Part shown: positions 37,370 to 48,400 of the stretch, piece after piece | Layout: the number at the start of each line of letters is the position of its first letter | Position numbering within the stretch: position 1 is the first letter of the stretch | Assembly (NCBI GenBank): GCA_025738555.1 | Contig: JAOVFP010000016.1 | Location: 1,178,001 to 1,242,000 of the forward strand | Direction of reading: 5' to 3' | DNA: 64,000 nucleotides | DNA from: Cyathus striatus | Taxonomy: Eukaryota; Basidiomycota; Agaricomycetes; Agaricales; Nidulariaceae | Program-made: the position numbers and the translations under genes | The notes under the pieces: generated by a model | Databases searched by the model: none | The model's input: the letters and a program-made list of their open reading frames with translations, nothing else | Told to the model about the DNA's origin: nothing

Positions 37370-40300
37370 ATGCAGGTAAGACTCAACGCTTCCGCTCTTT
37401 CCGACCCCAATGCCCTTCACATTCCACTTTGTAGTACCATCCATGCTCTCCCTACACCCTGTACAGTTTCATATAGCGCTCTAGTCGATTCGGGTTCTAC
37501 CCATTGTTTTATGGATTCATCTTTCGTTCGGACACATGCTATTCCTACCTCACCTACTCCATCTATCGCTCTCAGACTTTTCGATGGCACCACCAATCAT
37601 GTTATAACCGAGTTCGTTACACTGCCTGTACTATTCCCTACCGGTGAATGTATTACAGTCGAACTCTATGTGACACCTCTTGATTCCGTGTGTTCTGCAG
37701 TCCTAGGATACAATTGGCTCACCCGCTTCAATCCGTTGATTGACTGGGTATCGGGCTCATTAACATTCCGGACTCCAGACACTTCCGAGCAACTTCCGCT
37801 CAAATCCGGGATCTCGGAACCAGGTTCCGCTTCCGAGGATCCATCTCCGGTCACCTCTGATGAGTCTCTGCCACCTCCTCCTAGCATTTCGCTAATAAAC
37901 GGTGCCGCCTTCTCGCGTGCATGCCGTTTAGAGGGAGCACAGACTTTCCGTATCCAGCTTGGTGCTGTCGCTTCCGCCGCTGCCCTCAATCCAGAGGAAG
38001 CTCCGGATCTCTCTTCAATACCGTCTGAGTATCACGAGTTTGCTGATGTATTTAGCAAGTCCCGGGCAGATACACTTGCCCCTCACCGTCCCTACGACTT
38101 AAAGATCAACCTAGAAGAAGGTGCTTCACCTCCTGTAGGTCGGATCTATTCCCTTTCCCAATCCGAGCTTTCCGCTCTTCGGGAATTCATCGATGAACAT
38201 ATCCGGATCGGATTTATTCAACCTTCACGCTCTCCGCACGGGGCTCCCGTCCTTTTTGTCCGCAAGAAGGACGGATCGCTTCGGCTTTGTGTGGATTTCC
38301 GCGGGTTGAACGCTATTTCTAAAAAGGATCGTTATCCTTTGCCACTCATTTCAGATTTGCTCGACAGTCCCCGTCGCGCCCGTATCTACACCAAGATCGA
38401 CCTGCGTCATGCGTACCACCTGGTCCGCATTGCTGAGGACGATGAATGGAAAACCGCTTTCCGGACTCGCTATGGATCCTTTGAATGGCTAGTCATGCCC
38501 TTCGGACTTTCCAATGCACCCGCGGGTTTCCAACGCTTCATGAACGATGTTTTCAAAGACCTTCTTGATGTGTGCGTCATAGTTTATTTGGATGACATCC
38601 TTATATACTCTGATAACCTTGCGCAACATCGCCAACATGTCAGGAAGTTTTGCGTCGACTCCGGAAGCACGGGTTGTACGCGCGCGCGGATAAGTGTGAG
38701 TTCCACTCGGAATCCGTGGAATATCTCGGATATATACTATCGCCCAACGGTCTCACCATGTCTCCAACAAAGGTGAAGACTATTCAAGAATGGCCGGAAC
38801 CAAGGAAAGTAAAAGACATTCAATCCTTCCTTGGGTTCGCTAATTTCTATCGGCGTTTTATATACAACTATTCCGACATAGTTGTTCCGCTCACCCGCCT
38901 TACCCGGAAGGGTAATCCGTGGAACTTCTCGGAAAAATGCCGTTCCGCTTTCACTGAACTTAAGGACGCTTTCACGTCGGCACCCATTCTTACCCATTGG
39001 GTTCCCGACAAGCAGCTCATCGTGGAAACCGACGCTTCGGATTACGCGTTGGCTGCTATCCTGTCTATAGTTTCCGATGATGGCGAGATTCACCCTATCG
39101 CTTTCCACTCACGAACCTTTACACCTCCCGAGTTAAACTACGACACCCACGACAAGGAATTGCTTGCTATCTTCGAAGCATTCCAAGTCTGGCGTCATTA
39201 CCTGGAAGGTTCCGGTTCACCCATCGATGTCGTCACAGACCACAAGAACTTGGAATACTTTTCCACAACCAAGATCTTGTCCCGACGACAAGCCCGATGG
39301 TCCGAGTATCTTTCCCAGTTCAATCTAGTTATCCGCTTTCGACCCGGAAAACTCGGGGCGAAGCCGGATGCTCTGACTAGACGATGGGACGTCTACCCTA
39401 AAGAGGGGGATAGCGACTACGCTAAGGTCAATCCGCATAACTATCGTCCAGTGTTCACACAGGAACAGCTTATCACTTCTCTCCGAGCAACATCACTTAT
39501 TGTACCCGCTCTTCGCGCTAGTATCATCATGGACATTGAACAGTTACATACTGACATATTATCAGCTCTCCCTAATGACCCGGTCGCAGTTATCCGAATG
39601 CGGACTCCCGAGAATCGTTGGACTGTAACCCCGGACGGTTTCCTCCGTCTAGATAACCGGATCTATGTTCCGGACTCCGGAACCCTTCGGCTTCGGGTTT
39701 TACAGTACAAACACGACCACCCGCTTTCAGGACACCTTGGACAGAACAAGACCCTCGAGCTAATTCGACGCGAATATACTTGGCCGCTTATACGGACGTT
39801 TGTAAAGGACTATTGTAAGTCTTGTAATACTTGCATGCGTTCTAAACCACAGCGCCACCGCCTGTACGGAACCCTGAAACAACTTCCGGTTCCCGGATGC
39901 CCATGGCATTCGATATCTATGGATTTCATAGATCAACTTCCAAAATCATCGGCTTCCAAGTATGATTCTATACTCGTTATCGTGGATCGTTTCTCCAAAC
40001 AGTCTATCTTCATTCCCACTCATACCACTTGCTCTTCTTCCGACCTTGCGCTTCTATTTGTACTTCATGTCTTTTCCAAGCACGGAGTCCCAGAACACAT
40101 CACTTCCGATCGTGGTTCCGAGTTTGTGTCGCATTTCTTCCGTTCCCTCGGTACAGCCCTCGACATCACTTTACATTTCACCTCGGGTTATCACCCGAAG
40201 GCGACGGCCAAACGGAACGCACAAACCAAACTCTGGAACAATACCTTCGGGCCTACTGCAACTACCAGCAGGATAACTGGTGTGATCTCTTACCTCTTGC

Positions 40301-41003
40301 TGAATTTGCTTACAATAATGCACCGAGCGCAACCACAGGAATTTCACCGTTCTACGCAAACAAGGGTTATCACCCGAACCTTGCGATACATCCGGAACGT
40401 GATCTCACTTCCGCTCGTGCCCGGCACTTCGCAGTAAACCTCGAGGAACTTCACGAGATGCTTCGGACCGAAATACTCAGTGCGCAGAAACGTTACCAAG
40501 CACCCGCCGATGCGCGTCGCAAACCCGCACCCGCATTCCCCGTCGGGACAAAGGTATACGTCAAAGCCGAGTACTTCTGGACAACCCGACCATCCCGGAA
40601 ACTTGCAGAAAAGTTCCTAGGACCTTTTGAAGTCATCGCACTTGCCGGATCGCATTCGCGTACCTTGCGCCTTCCAGAACAATTTCGTGCAGTCCACCCA
40701 GTATTCCATGTATCCATGCTTGAACCCAATACTGAAAATACTATTCCAGATCGCATTATTCCTCCACCACCACCTGTCCAGGTTGATGGTGATATTGAAT
40801 ACGAGGTCTCGGAAATTTTGGACTCTAAACTGGATCGTCGTTTGCGTTGCAAACTGAGGTACTACGTACGCTGGCTAGGGTATGAAGGGACAGATGAAGA
40901 GTTTTCATGGCTTCCAGCCACGGAACTGGAACACGCTACGGATATCATTGAAGAGTTCCACTCCCGCTATCCGGATAAGCCCGGCCCTACTCCTATTTCT
41001 TAA
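37370..41003 (+). pseudogene. pol: Pol of element B, two frameshifts
   Basis: Starts at ATG 37370, 62 bases after the gag stop and in the -1 frame. It contains protease DSGSTH, RT with an intact YLDDIL, RNase H (VETDASDYAL, TDHKNLEYF), integrase zinc-binding and DDE regions, and a C-terminal chromodomain ending at 41003. A 1-base loss near 38641 shifts the frame after QHV, and another near 40199 shifts it inside the PEGDGQTER motif. No premature TGA codons of the kind in element A are seen, in keeping with a younger copy. Confidence 0.9.
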
Positions 41004-41162
41004 ATTTCACGTTACTTATTATCCGCTTGCAGTTTCACCTTATACAAAAACCAAAAACAACGAATAACAACCAAAAAGCGAGATACAAGTACATTAATTC
41101 TTTGGTAACGTGTTACGACCATTTCCATCACTCCCTCTGCGTCTGCGACTCGACCCGAGCTC

Positions 41163-42249
41163 CTACTTCACCTTCCGACGCAATCCCGGAACCCGTAACA
41201 ACTTCCTCGTACGCATCCGGATCCCGGAGGCGTTCCCGAGCAGGGTTTCGATGTTGGAAACATGGACGACGTGCTTGGATACTTCGGCAACTACTCGCGA
41301 CAACTTACCAAGTTCGCCTACCACTTTACGATTGGTATCCGCGAGGTTTCCGAGTTGAGTGATCATCTCCCTTTGCAAAGAGATGATAGTATCGTTCTGC
41401 AGCCGCATCGCGCTTAGGATGGATGTTGCGACATTCATGGAAGTGGACAAGGAGACCAGATTAGCAGAATCGTTTGCACTAGAGGATCGGAACGATGGAC
41501 CCGCTACTGCGGATGAAGGACGGATCAACTCATCATCCGTGTCGTCGATCCGAGCCCGCTTCATGCTTTGACGAGACGACTGGCGAGATGGCGCAACGGA
41601 TGGGGGACCCATGTGAGTATCCGAGTGTTCCGAAGGACCGGATGGAACGGGACTTGTTCCGGCTTTGTTCCGGCCTCGAGTGCTAAGGGAACATTTTCCC
41701 TTAAGCACCCCGCAAGCAACGCAAGCACTACAGGGAGTTCCTATAAACTATACAGACCGATAATCATGTTTTACTCACCTGTTTGACTCCCTCAAGCGAT
41801 AACACTCAGTTCCCCGATCCTGACAGTTTATGCAAGGCACATCATGATAGTATCGTAGTTCCTTTGGCTCCCCAGAATCATCTGTACCCTTACCCTTACT
41901 ATTTCCTATGTTTCCACCACTTTCCGCCTCATATCCAGAACCCGTCACGTCTCCCGACGCTTCCGACCCACTCCCGACACTCGTCTCCGTCGGATTTACG
42001 ACCCGCGGCGTAACCGCGTTTGTCGCCGTCCCGGAACGAACAGAGGAAGCGTTGCCGGTGGAACAGCTACGTACGCGGCGTTCTCCGCCTTGGAGCCGGA
42101 TTTATAGGCCTCGGCTTTGGTCTCGGCTTTCCGGAACTACTCCGGGATGCTGGAGTCGAATTTTCTGACTGTTGGTTGGCCGCACGATAGGCTAGGAAAG
42201 CAGCATAATCTTCCGAAGAAATATTTGCTAGATTGACACTCTTATCCAT
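41163..42249 (-). pseudogene. Antisense accessory gene of Ty3 B
   Basis: Opposite to gag-pol and in the same location as the antisense gene of A. Starts at 42249 (MDKSVNLANISSEDYAAFL). After a frame change near 42070 it reads a Ser/Gly-rich segment ending in a Cys cluster, VPCINCQDRGTEC. An intron at about 41778-41741 separates this from PCSACVACGVLKGKCS, followed by a Ser-rich stretch and a coiled coil (about 41480-41290). The Cys spacing matches the antisense protein of A. Two frame changes are needed, so this copy is probably decayed. Confidence 0.6.
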
Positions 42250-42389
42250 GATGGGGTTAGAAAGGAATCAGATGCGCATATGTTCTCTTATTTGAACATC
42301 TACTGACCAATAGGATTTCTCGTATTATTTTTAGTTATATTTTCTCGCACACAGTATGACCTCGTGGGCTCGGCCCTAAAAGGGGATAC

Positions 42390-43153
42390 TGTTATATCCG
42401 TGTCCGGATACATCGTGCCGACGTTCCCACGTGACCTTCTAACATACCCGGTCCGTTCCCGGAATGTACCCGCTTCGGGTTTACACTTCCCGACGTTCCC
42501 GCCCGGGAACGTACCCGGAACCCGTCGGGTTTTCTATCGGGTATCCCGGATACGTACTTTCTCTTATGACGGCCTCACGCGTCATCATTCTATTACTCCT
42601 CCCTTCCATTCCTACTTATACGTTTCATTATGGCCTTTGTAGATTAGTTCCTTATTCTTCATTCTGAGCGCGTCATTTGCGCCCTACTCCGCTTTGCCAA
42701 GACTTCATTTCCTACTTACTCCTTTGACTTGTCCTTTGTATAATACTTCTACATTCGTATCTACAGGTTCCTACTTAGTATAAGTAGTCTTCCAGATGTA
42801 ATAGGTAGTCTTTAGTATTCGTATCAACTCTGTACACTTTCTTCCTACTCTAAGTTCCGAAACCCGCTCCGGGTTTTCCTTCGGGTTTCTCTCCCGCTAC
42901 CTAGTGTAGTGGCGAAGCCTTCTCTTATACTCTAGAACGTCTTCCTTTGTTACATATCATCTTACTCGAAATACGAACCATTCCCTGGGGATATCCAGGC
43001 GGCGCAGCACACAAGCTGAAGCCACGGTTCTTTCCGCACTCCCGCTCTACGTTTCCGCACCCGTACTTACTTCGGGTTTCCGTTATAGTTCTCCCACACC
43101 CTCCGGGTGTCTTCGCAACCACTTCTAAGCAGGAAGAGAATCGGTACGTAACA
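42390..43153 (+). repeat. 3' LTR of element B
   Basis: Near-identical to 34993-35757. Preceded by a polypurine tract (aaaaggggatac). Followed by the second ACATA duplication. Confidence 0.95.
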
Positions 43154-43285
43154 ACATAAGCTGAAGCCGAAGTCCTACCCCCTGAGTTATTGTTCTCCGC
43201 TTTCGTCTTACACTCACCCCTCGCTTCTCCGCAGTCACTCTCTCGTACTCCGCCGCCAAGTCAGGCTAGGGGCACGGTCGTGACA
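43154..43285 (+). repeat. 3' LTR of element A, second part
   Basis: Continues the sequence of 34458-34992 across element B and ends GTCGTGACA; the CATAC duplication follows at 43286-43290. Confidence 0.95.
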
Positions 43286-43290
43286 CATAC

Positions 43291-44943
43291 CAGAAGATGA
43301 TAAAAAATGCTGGTGGAAAAGTAGCATGGAATAACCTACATGAAAGTGAAAGAAATGAGAAAGAAGCTATAATGATGGAGGAGCTTACTAAATCTCTTGG
43401 AAGAGAAGCATATGATTCACTTCCTGAACATGAAAAATCTATAATGAAATTATTTATTTGGGCAGGTTGTGGTTGTCATAAGGATATGAATACTGTTCAG
43501 GGTGGCTATAAATGTGCTTCGGCATACTGGAAAGATAATGAACTTACACCACCAGTATTATTACCAAACAGAGATAATACTTCAAGTATTGATGAGGTAG
43601 ATAAAGATAGCCCAGGGTTAACAAAGAAACAAGAGAATGCACTCTCACGGACTATTGGAGGTGGTATAAAAACTGTAGAAATTGCTGGAGCAATTTTTAA
43701 TAATAAGAATGATAAAAAAAGCTACCATAACAGATTTAAGTGGTGGTGGGATGAAAATGTAAAATCAGGAAGTTATACATTTCCAGATACCTCCAATAAT
43801 CGATTTGGTTCATACTGTGATGCTGCTGCTGTACTTATTGTACACTTAAATAAATTCATTGAGTTTATGGAATTCATACTTAAACAAAAGCAGGTGAAGC
43901 ACTTTAGCAATATGGAGAAAAATCTATGGAAAGCACTACACTGTCCTGCCACTTTAACAGAATTAGCAGCTTTGGCACTTTATGGGCAAGCTGTAAGTCA
44001 ACCATATGTTCAATCTGTAAGAAGTGCTGCAGCTGAAAAAATAAATATGCTAAACCTTGGGCCTCTTCATAAAGATGTAGCTCATTTTATCAATAGGCTT
44101 ATTGAAGATCCTAAGTTTATTCTAGGAGATAATATAACATATGAGACTGGTGCATTTGACAAAAAACCATGGAAATCTCCTGAGACTATAAATGCTATTT
44201 TGAGAATAAAATCAGAGCTTCCACATCTTGTGCCATTCTTTGTTGAATTTTTGAAGGGGTCATTGGAAACATGGAAAAGATTCACATTTGAGTTTGCTCC
44301 TGGTGGATTAATTGATGAAGCAACTCAGGAGGAGAAAGATCTTGCATGGTTATCACCCACAAATGATGTAAATGAAAGGGCTCTTGGTGCATTTAGAGTT
44401 CTTATGCACCGACAACCCAGATTAACTCTACAACAATACAATGCTCAAGCAATGTATCATTTTAATGATACACATGCATTTATGACAAAATATTTCAAAG
44501 AAGAAGATTATAAACATATTAGAAGAAAGGCACAGAACCATTCTGATGAAGAAAAAAAGTTACAACAAGCTATCATTCAGCACACTGAAGAAAGAATTGT
44601 ACAACATGAAGAAAGGAGAACTAAAAAACAAATAAATGAAGCAAATGAAGCTCAAATAATTGCTTCTATTAAAATTATACTAAATAAAAGTGAACTATAT
44701 AACCTGAAAAGAGATGAATTAAGAGATCAAGTAAGAAAGTACAAAGCTTTAAATGGTGAACATGCCAACAAGGTTAATTTAAGACTTGCAATGCCCAAGC
44801 TTCTGGAAGCTCTTGAAGCAGATATTAGTAAATACACCTCAGGGGAATGGATAATACCAGTAGAAGAGATCAACAACAACTCAAATGAGAAAGGGGAGTT
44901 TGATGGATTATTTATTAGTGATTGGGAGAATGAGGAAGAATAG
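43291..44943 (+). pseudogene. E2 transposase-like gene, 3' part
   Basis: Continues the frame that stops at 26201. About 550 residues to a TAG at 44941-44943. Visible motifs: WAGCGCHKDMNTVQGGYK near 43470-43510, where HKD could supply a catalytic Asp; a Lys-rich region; and SPTNDVNERALGAFR near 44350-44400, whose Glu is a candidate third catalytic residue. It ends in a long charged coiled coil and an acidic tail. This half has no stop codons, so the lesions in the 5' half and the retrotransposon insertion are what disable the gene. Confidence 0.7.
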
Positions 44944-45198
44944 GCATGCATATTTCTTATATAATATAGTTAATTCAGAGATGTAATATAGTATTTTACT
45001 GCAAAAATAATGAAGAAAAATGATCAAGATTCAAGCTTTCTGAGGCAGTTTTTAGTTGGGTCAAGATTTTGGGTGTGTGACGTCACACTTCCCACCATAT
45101 AGGGATTGGTGATCCCCAACTTGCTCAATTTCGACCATCAGATGACTAAACTAGTGTATTTCAGCTACATATCACTGACTTACCATTTTTAGTGAGTG
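44944..45198. other. Right arm and terminal inverted repeat of E2
   Basis: Non-coding. The sequence from about 45100 to 45198 is the inverted counterpart of 23507-23610, including the tggtcgaaattgagcaag block. Confidence 0.8.
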
Positions 45199-45446
45199 TC
45201 ATGTGCATGCGTGTCACTTAAGTACCGGGAGAGCCCTAGTGTATACAATAATACCATGACCACGACAACCGCCATAAGTTTGCGTCAGTGAGGCTCACAG
45301 ACTATCGATCCCTCATAAGAAGAGGTATTTTTGAATCTTTGCCCCCTCAAATCAGATTGCCATGAGATTGCCAATCCATGCTCACATATCAGATACAAAT
45401 ATCGTTGTAAAATCACTAACTATTATAAATTCTCCGGGGACCAAGG

Positions 45447-48400
45447 TTAATCAAACCATATCCCTCCATCGACAGAGATCATCTGTCCTGTGCAATTTGA
45501 GTGGGATTTTCTGAAAATAAAACAGTCTCAAACAATTTACCAGTGATGATTGCAGCTTCCTTGGAAGCCAAAAAGGCAACAACATTAGCTACCTCCACTG
45601 GCTCACAAATTCGACCCAGGGCTGTTTGTGGTTTCATCTACACTGGGCTAGTGGTTTTTAACGGTACTGCACGGTACACTGCACGGTACTGTGCGGTACA
45701 TCAAAAATTGTACGGTACTATTTACGGTACGCACGGTACAATGTACAGTACATTTTTGGTTATGCACGGTACATTTCTCGTTATGCACGGTACATCATTG
45801 GAGCAATATTATTCCATGATAACCAGAGTATTGAATCAAAATTATTGTACGATATATTAACTGAGCACAAAAATTCTGTAATTAATGGAGTACCATTTCA
45901 AAACTACTCTACACTGCTCTCCTATCTCCCCTTTGTCCGGCCCCCCGCCTGCCATTTCCTTCAACATTTTGCATTGTTCAAAATTTCCCATGCGTCTTCT
46001 CACCTTTGTCAATGTTTGCAATTGCTGTCATTGACATTCATCAATGCCATCAAACTCACTTTCCTCAAGGCCGCCGCACATATTGATGGGTGATGTGTTG
46101 ATGGGCACCCTTCATCATCATCATGCTCAACAGTGAGCAAGTAATTTCGCATTATTTAGCTCAGTATTTAATATTTTCTCTTGAATCTTTTTGTAATATA
46201 TGTAATATATTTTAATTTATACATTATGGTGTACATTATAAGAAAGGGTAATTATATGAAAATGCAAAATAATTCAAATTTTCACCGTGAAATAATTAAT
46301 AATTTTTTACAGTGAATCCTACAGTTATAATTTATGAAGCATATGTACTGTTGATTTGTTATAAATTTAAGGGAAAGTCCAATGAATGCGCAATATGTGT
46401 GTGGGAAAGTGAAAGCGGAGGGTGGGGAACAATGAATTGATGGAATGATGAAGCATGGGAAGCTATAAGCAGCAGTGGGCAACACTAAAATATGTGGGAA
46501 ATGTTGAGGGTGAGTATTTAGCAAAGGAAATACTGTGGGAATTATTGAGCAGAGGGGCGGGCAGCAGTGAGTAGGGACTGAATATGATTAGCGGAAGCGT
46601 GGGAAGCGATGGGCGGGAAGGTTGTCATGCAGAAAATTGATAAGCGGAGGCGTGGGAAACAATGGGCGGAGAGGCTGACATCAATTAAGCAACATAATTG
46701 TTAAGCGGATGCGTGGGAAACGATGGGCGGGAAGGTCGGCATTGATGAGCAGCATACTTAATTAATAAGCGGGGGGGGGCGTGGGAAAAATTGAGCGGGA
46801 GGGTGGGTGAGAATGAAGTACATACACAAGAAGTACAATTAATTTATTGACATAAATTGAGTGAGTTCTTAAAAGGTACATTTATGATGTTGGTCAGGTA
46901 TCACCAATATATGTATGGTGGTATCGTGATAGACACTACACTAATGCTGCACGGTACATTAAAATTGTTGTACGGTACATTTACAACACCGCACGGTACA
47001 CGCACAGTACTTTACGGTACCAATTTACGGTATTTTGTTGATGAATATGACGCTCCATCCATTAATTATGCCGCTCCGAATGGGAAATTAATCGCCGTAC
47101 TCTAGTTCGGTTGCCGTAGTACAGAGTCGCCGTAGTCAACGGTATTTTTTCTATTTTCTGCGTTTTCACTGTATATTTTTGTTCTAATGTATAAATAAAT
47201 GTCTCTAAATGTTATAATAACGACGACATAGTCTTAAATCGACCTAAAAGCTATGTTTTTTCACGGAATGTTATGTTTAACGGTATTTCCCACGCTTTTC
47301 CCACGCTTCGCTGAAGCACTTTACGGCAGTCATACAACGCCTTCAGTCCACCTTTAGAATTTTATCAGCCTCGCTCTCTCGTACTCTTCTTCATATATAT
47401 AATATTAATACATATATAATTTAGTTATGTCCAAACACCCAAATGTCATACCAGCATTCACATGTGGATAAGTTGTATTATTAAATGTGTTGTTTCAGGT
47501 CAAAGAACTATGAAATTAAAATTGAACAACGAATGGAGAAGATAATATGAGTACCTGAACTGTTCTAAATATCTCACAAACGAGCATTGAGTGTATCTGG
47601 TCGAAGGGTGAAAGCATTGAGGTCCTTTAGATTATCACATACAGAGAAGTCGTTCAGCCGCCCAAGCTTCTAGTACAACGTATTTAAAATACCTCGAGCA
47701 ATTGGTGTAACTCTTATACGGATTAAGTTAGTTTAGTATTTAAACTTTGTATTTCTCTCCATCATTTCTTTAAGCTCTTATACATATGCAGTTATTTTAT
47801 TAAAAATGCTGTTTCAGCTCGATGAGATATGGAGGTAAAATTGAAGAATGAATGTCAAAAAGGTGCTGAATACTTTGCTTCAGATAAGAATATTTAAGTA
47901 CCTGAGGTGTCATCCTAAGTATGCGACAGGCGAGCGTTGAGTCCATCCGGCCCGAGAGCAAAGCGTCGAGGCGTGTTACATATGGAGGAAACAATGTGAG
48001 ACATCATATACATGATTATGTGTAGTAAACGCCAGATTAACACGCGCCGATATAGTTAATTCCAATCAAAGGCATTTTAACTAGTTTTTATAAAACAAGA
48101 TCAATTAGCTTTTGCTTCGCAAATACATATCTAAGTACCTGAAGTGTTTATGTTTTAAGTATGCATATGTTATGTATATGGTGTAAATTAATTATTACCG
48201 CTATATATACACTGTAGCTCGATATAGATCCCAAATATAATTTTAAATGTGACTCGTTATGTTTTGTGGTGTTCAGAAACTATTTGAGCTGCATTCAGTT
48301 AGAATCAACTATATGGATGCTCATTAATCTAATATATACTACACATAATCATGTGTCTCACGTCGTTTCCTCCATATGTAACGCGCCTAGACGCTTTCAC

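Larger units (their letters stand above)
34993..43153 (+). mobile_element. Ty3/gypsy chromodomain retrotransposon B (nested in the 3' LTR of A)
   Basis: LTRs at 34993-35757 and 42390-43153; target duplication ACATA at 34988-34992 and 43154-43158. About 8.2 kb. Same layout as A, including an antisense gene, but a different LTR sequence and only moderately similar proteins, so it is a related but distinct family. The LTRs differ at about four positions in 765, so the insertion is recent compared with A. gag has one frameshift and pol has two, so this copy is also non-functional. Confidence 0.95.
26202..43285 (+). mobile_element. Ty3/gypsy chromodomain retrotransposon A (nested in E2)
   Basis: Bounded by LTRs and by the 5-bp duplication CATAC (26197-26201 and 43286-43290). 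Order: LTR, gag, pol (PR-RT-RNaseH-IN-chromodomain), antisense gene, polypurine tract (about 34443-34457) and 3' LTR. The 3' LTR is itself split by element B. Without B it is about 8.9 kb. Its insertion splits the E2 transposase gene. Pol is inactivated by mutations consistent with CpG decay, so the element is dead. Confidence 0.95.
23507..45198 (+). mobile_element. DNA transposon E2 with CACTC termini, host of nested Ty3 elements
   Basis: The left end CACTCAGTAAAATTTAC (23507 onward) and the right end (complement of CACTCACTAAAAATGG, ending 45198) are flanked by TCA at 23504-23506 and 45199-45201. Similarity between the two ends extends about 100 bp inward, through blocks such as tttagtcatctgatggtcga. 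Without the nested Ty3 insertions it would be about 4.6 kb. It abuts E1 and shares one TCA with it. It carries a transposase-like gene split into 24850-26201 and 43291-44943. E2 is markedly AT-rich, unlike the GC-richer Ty3 elements inside it. Confidence 0.85.
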
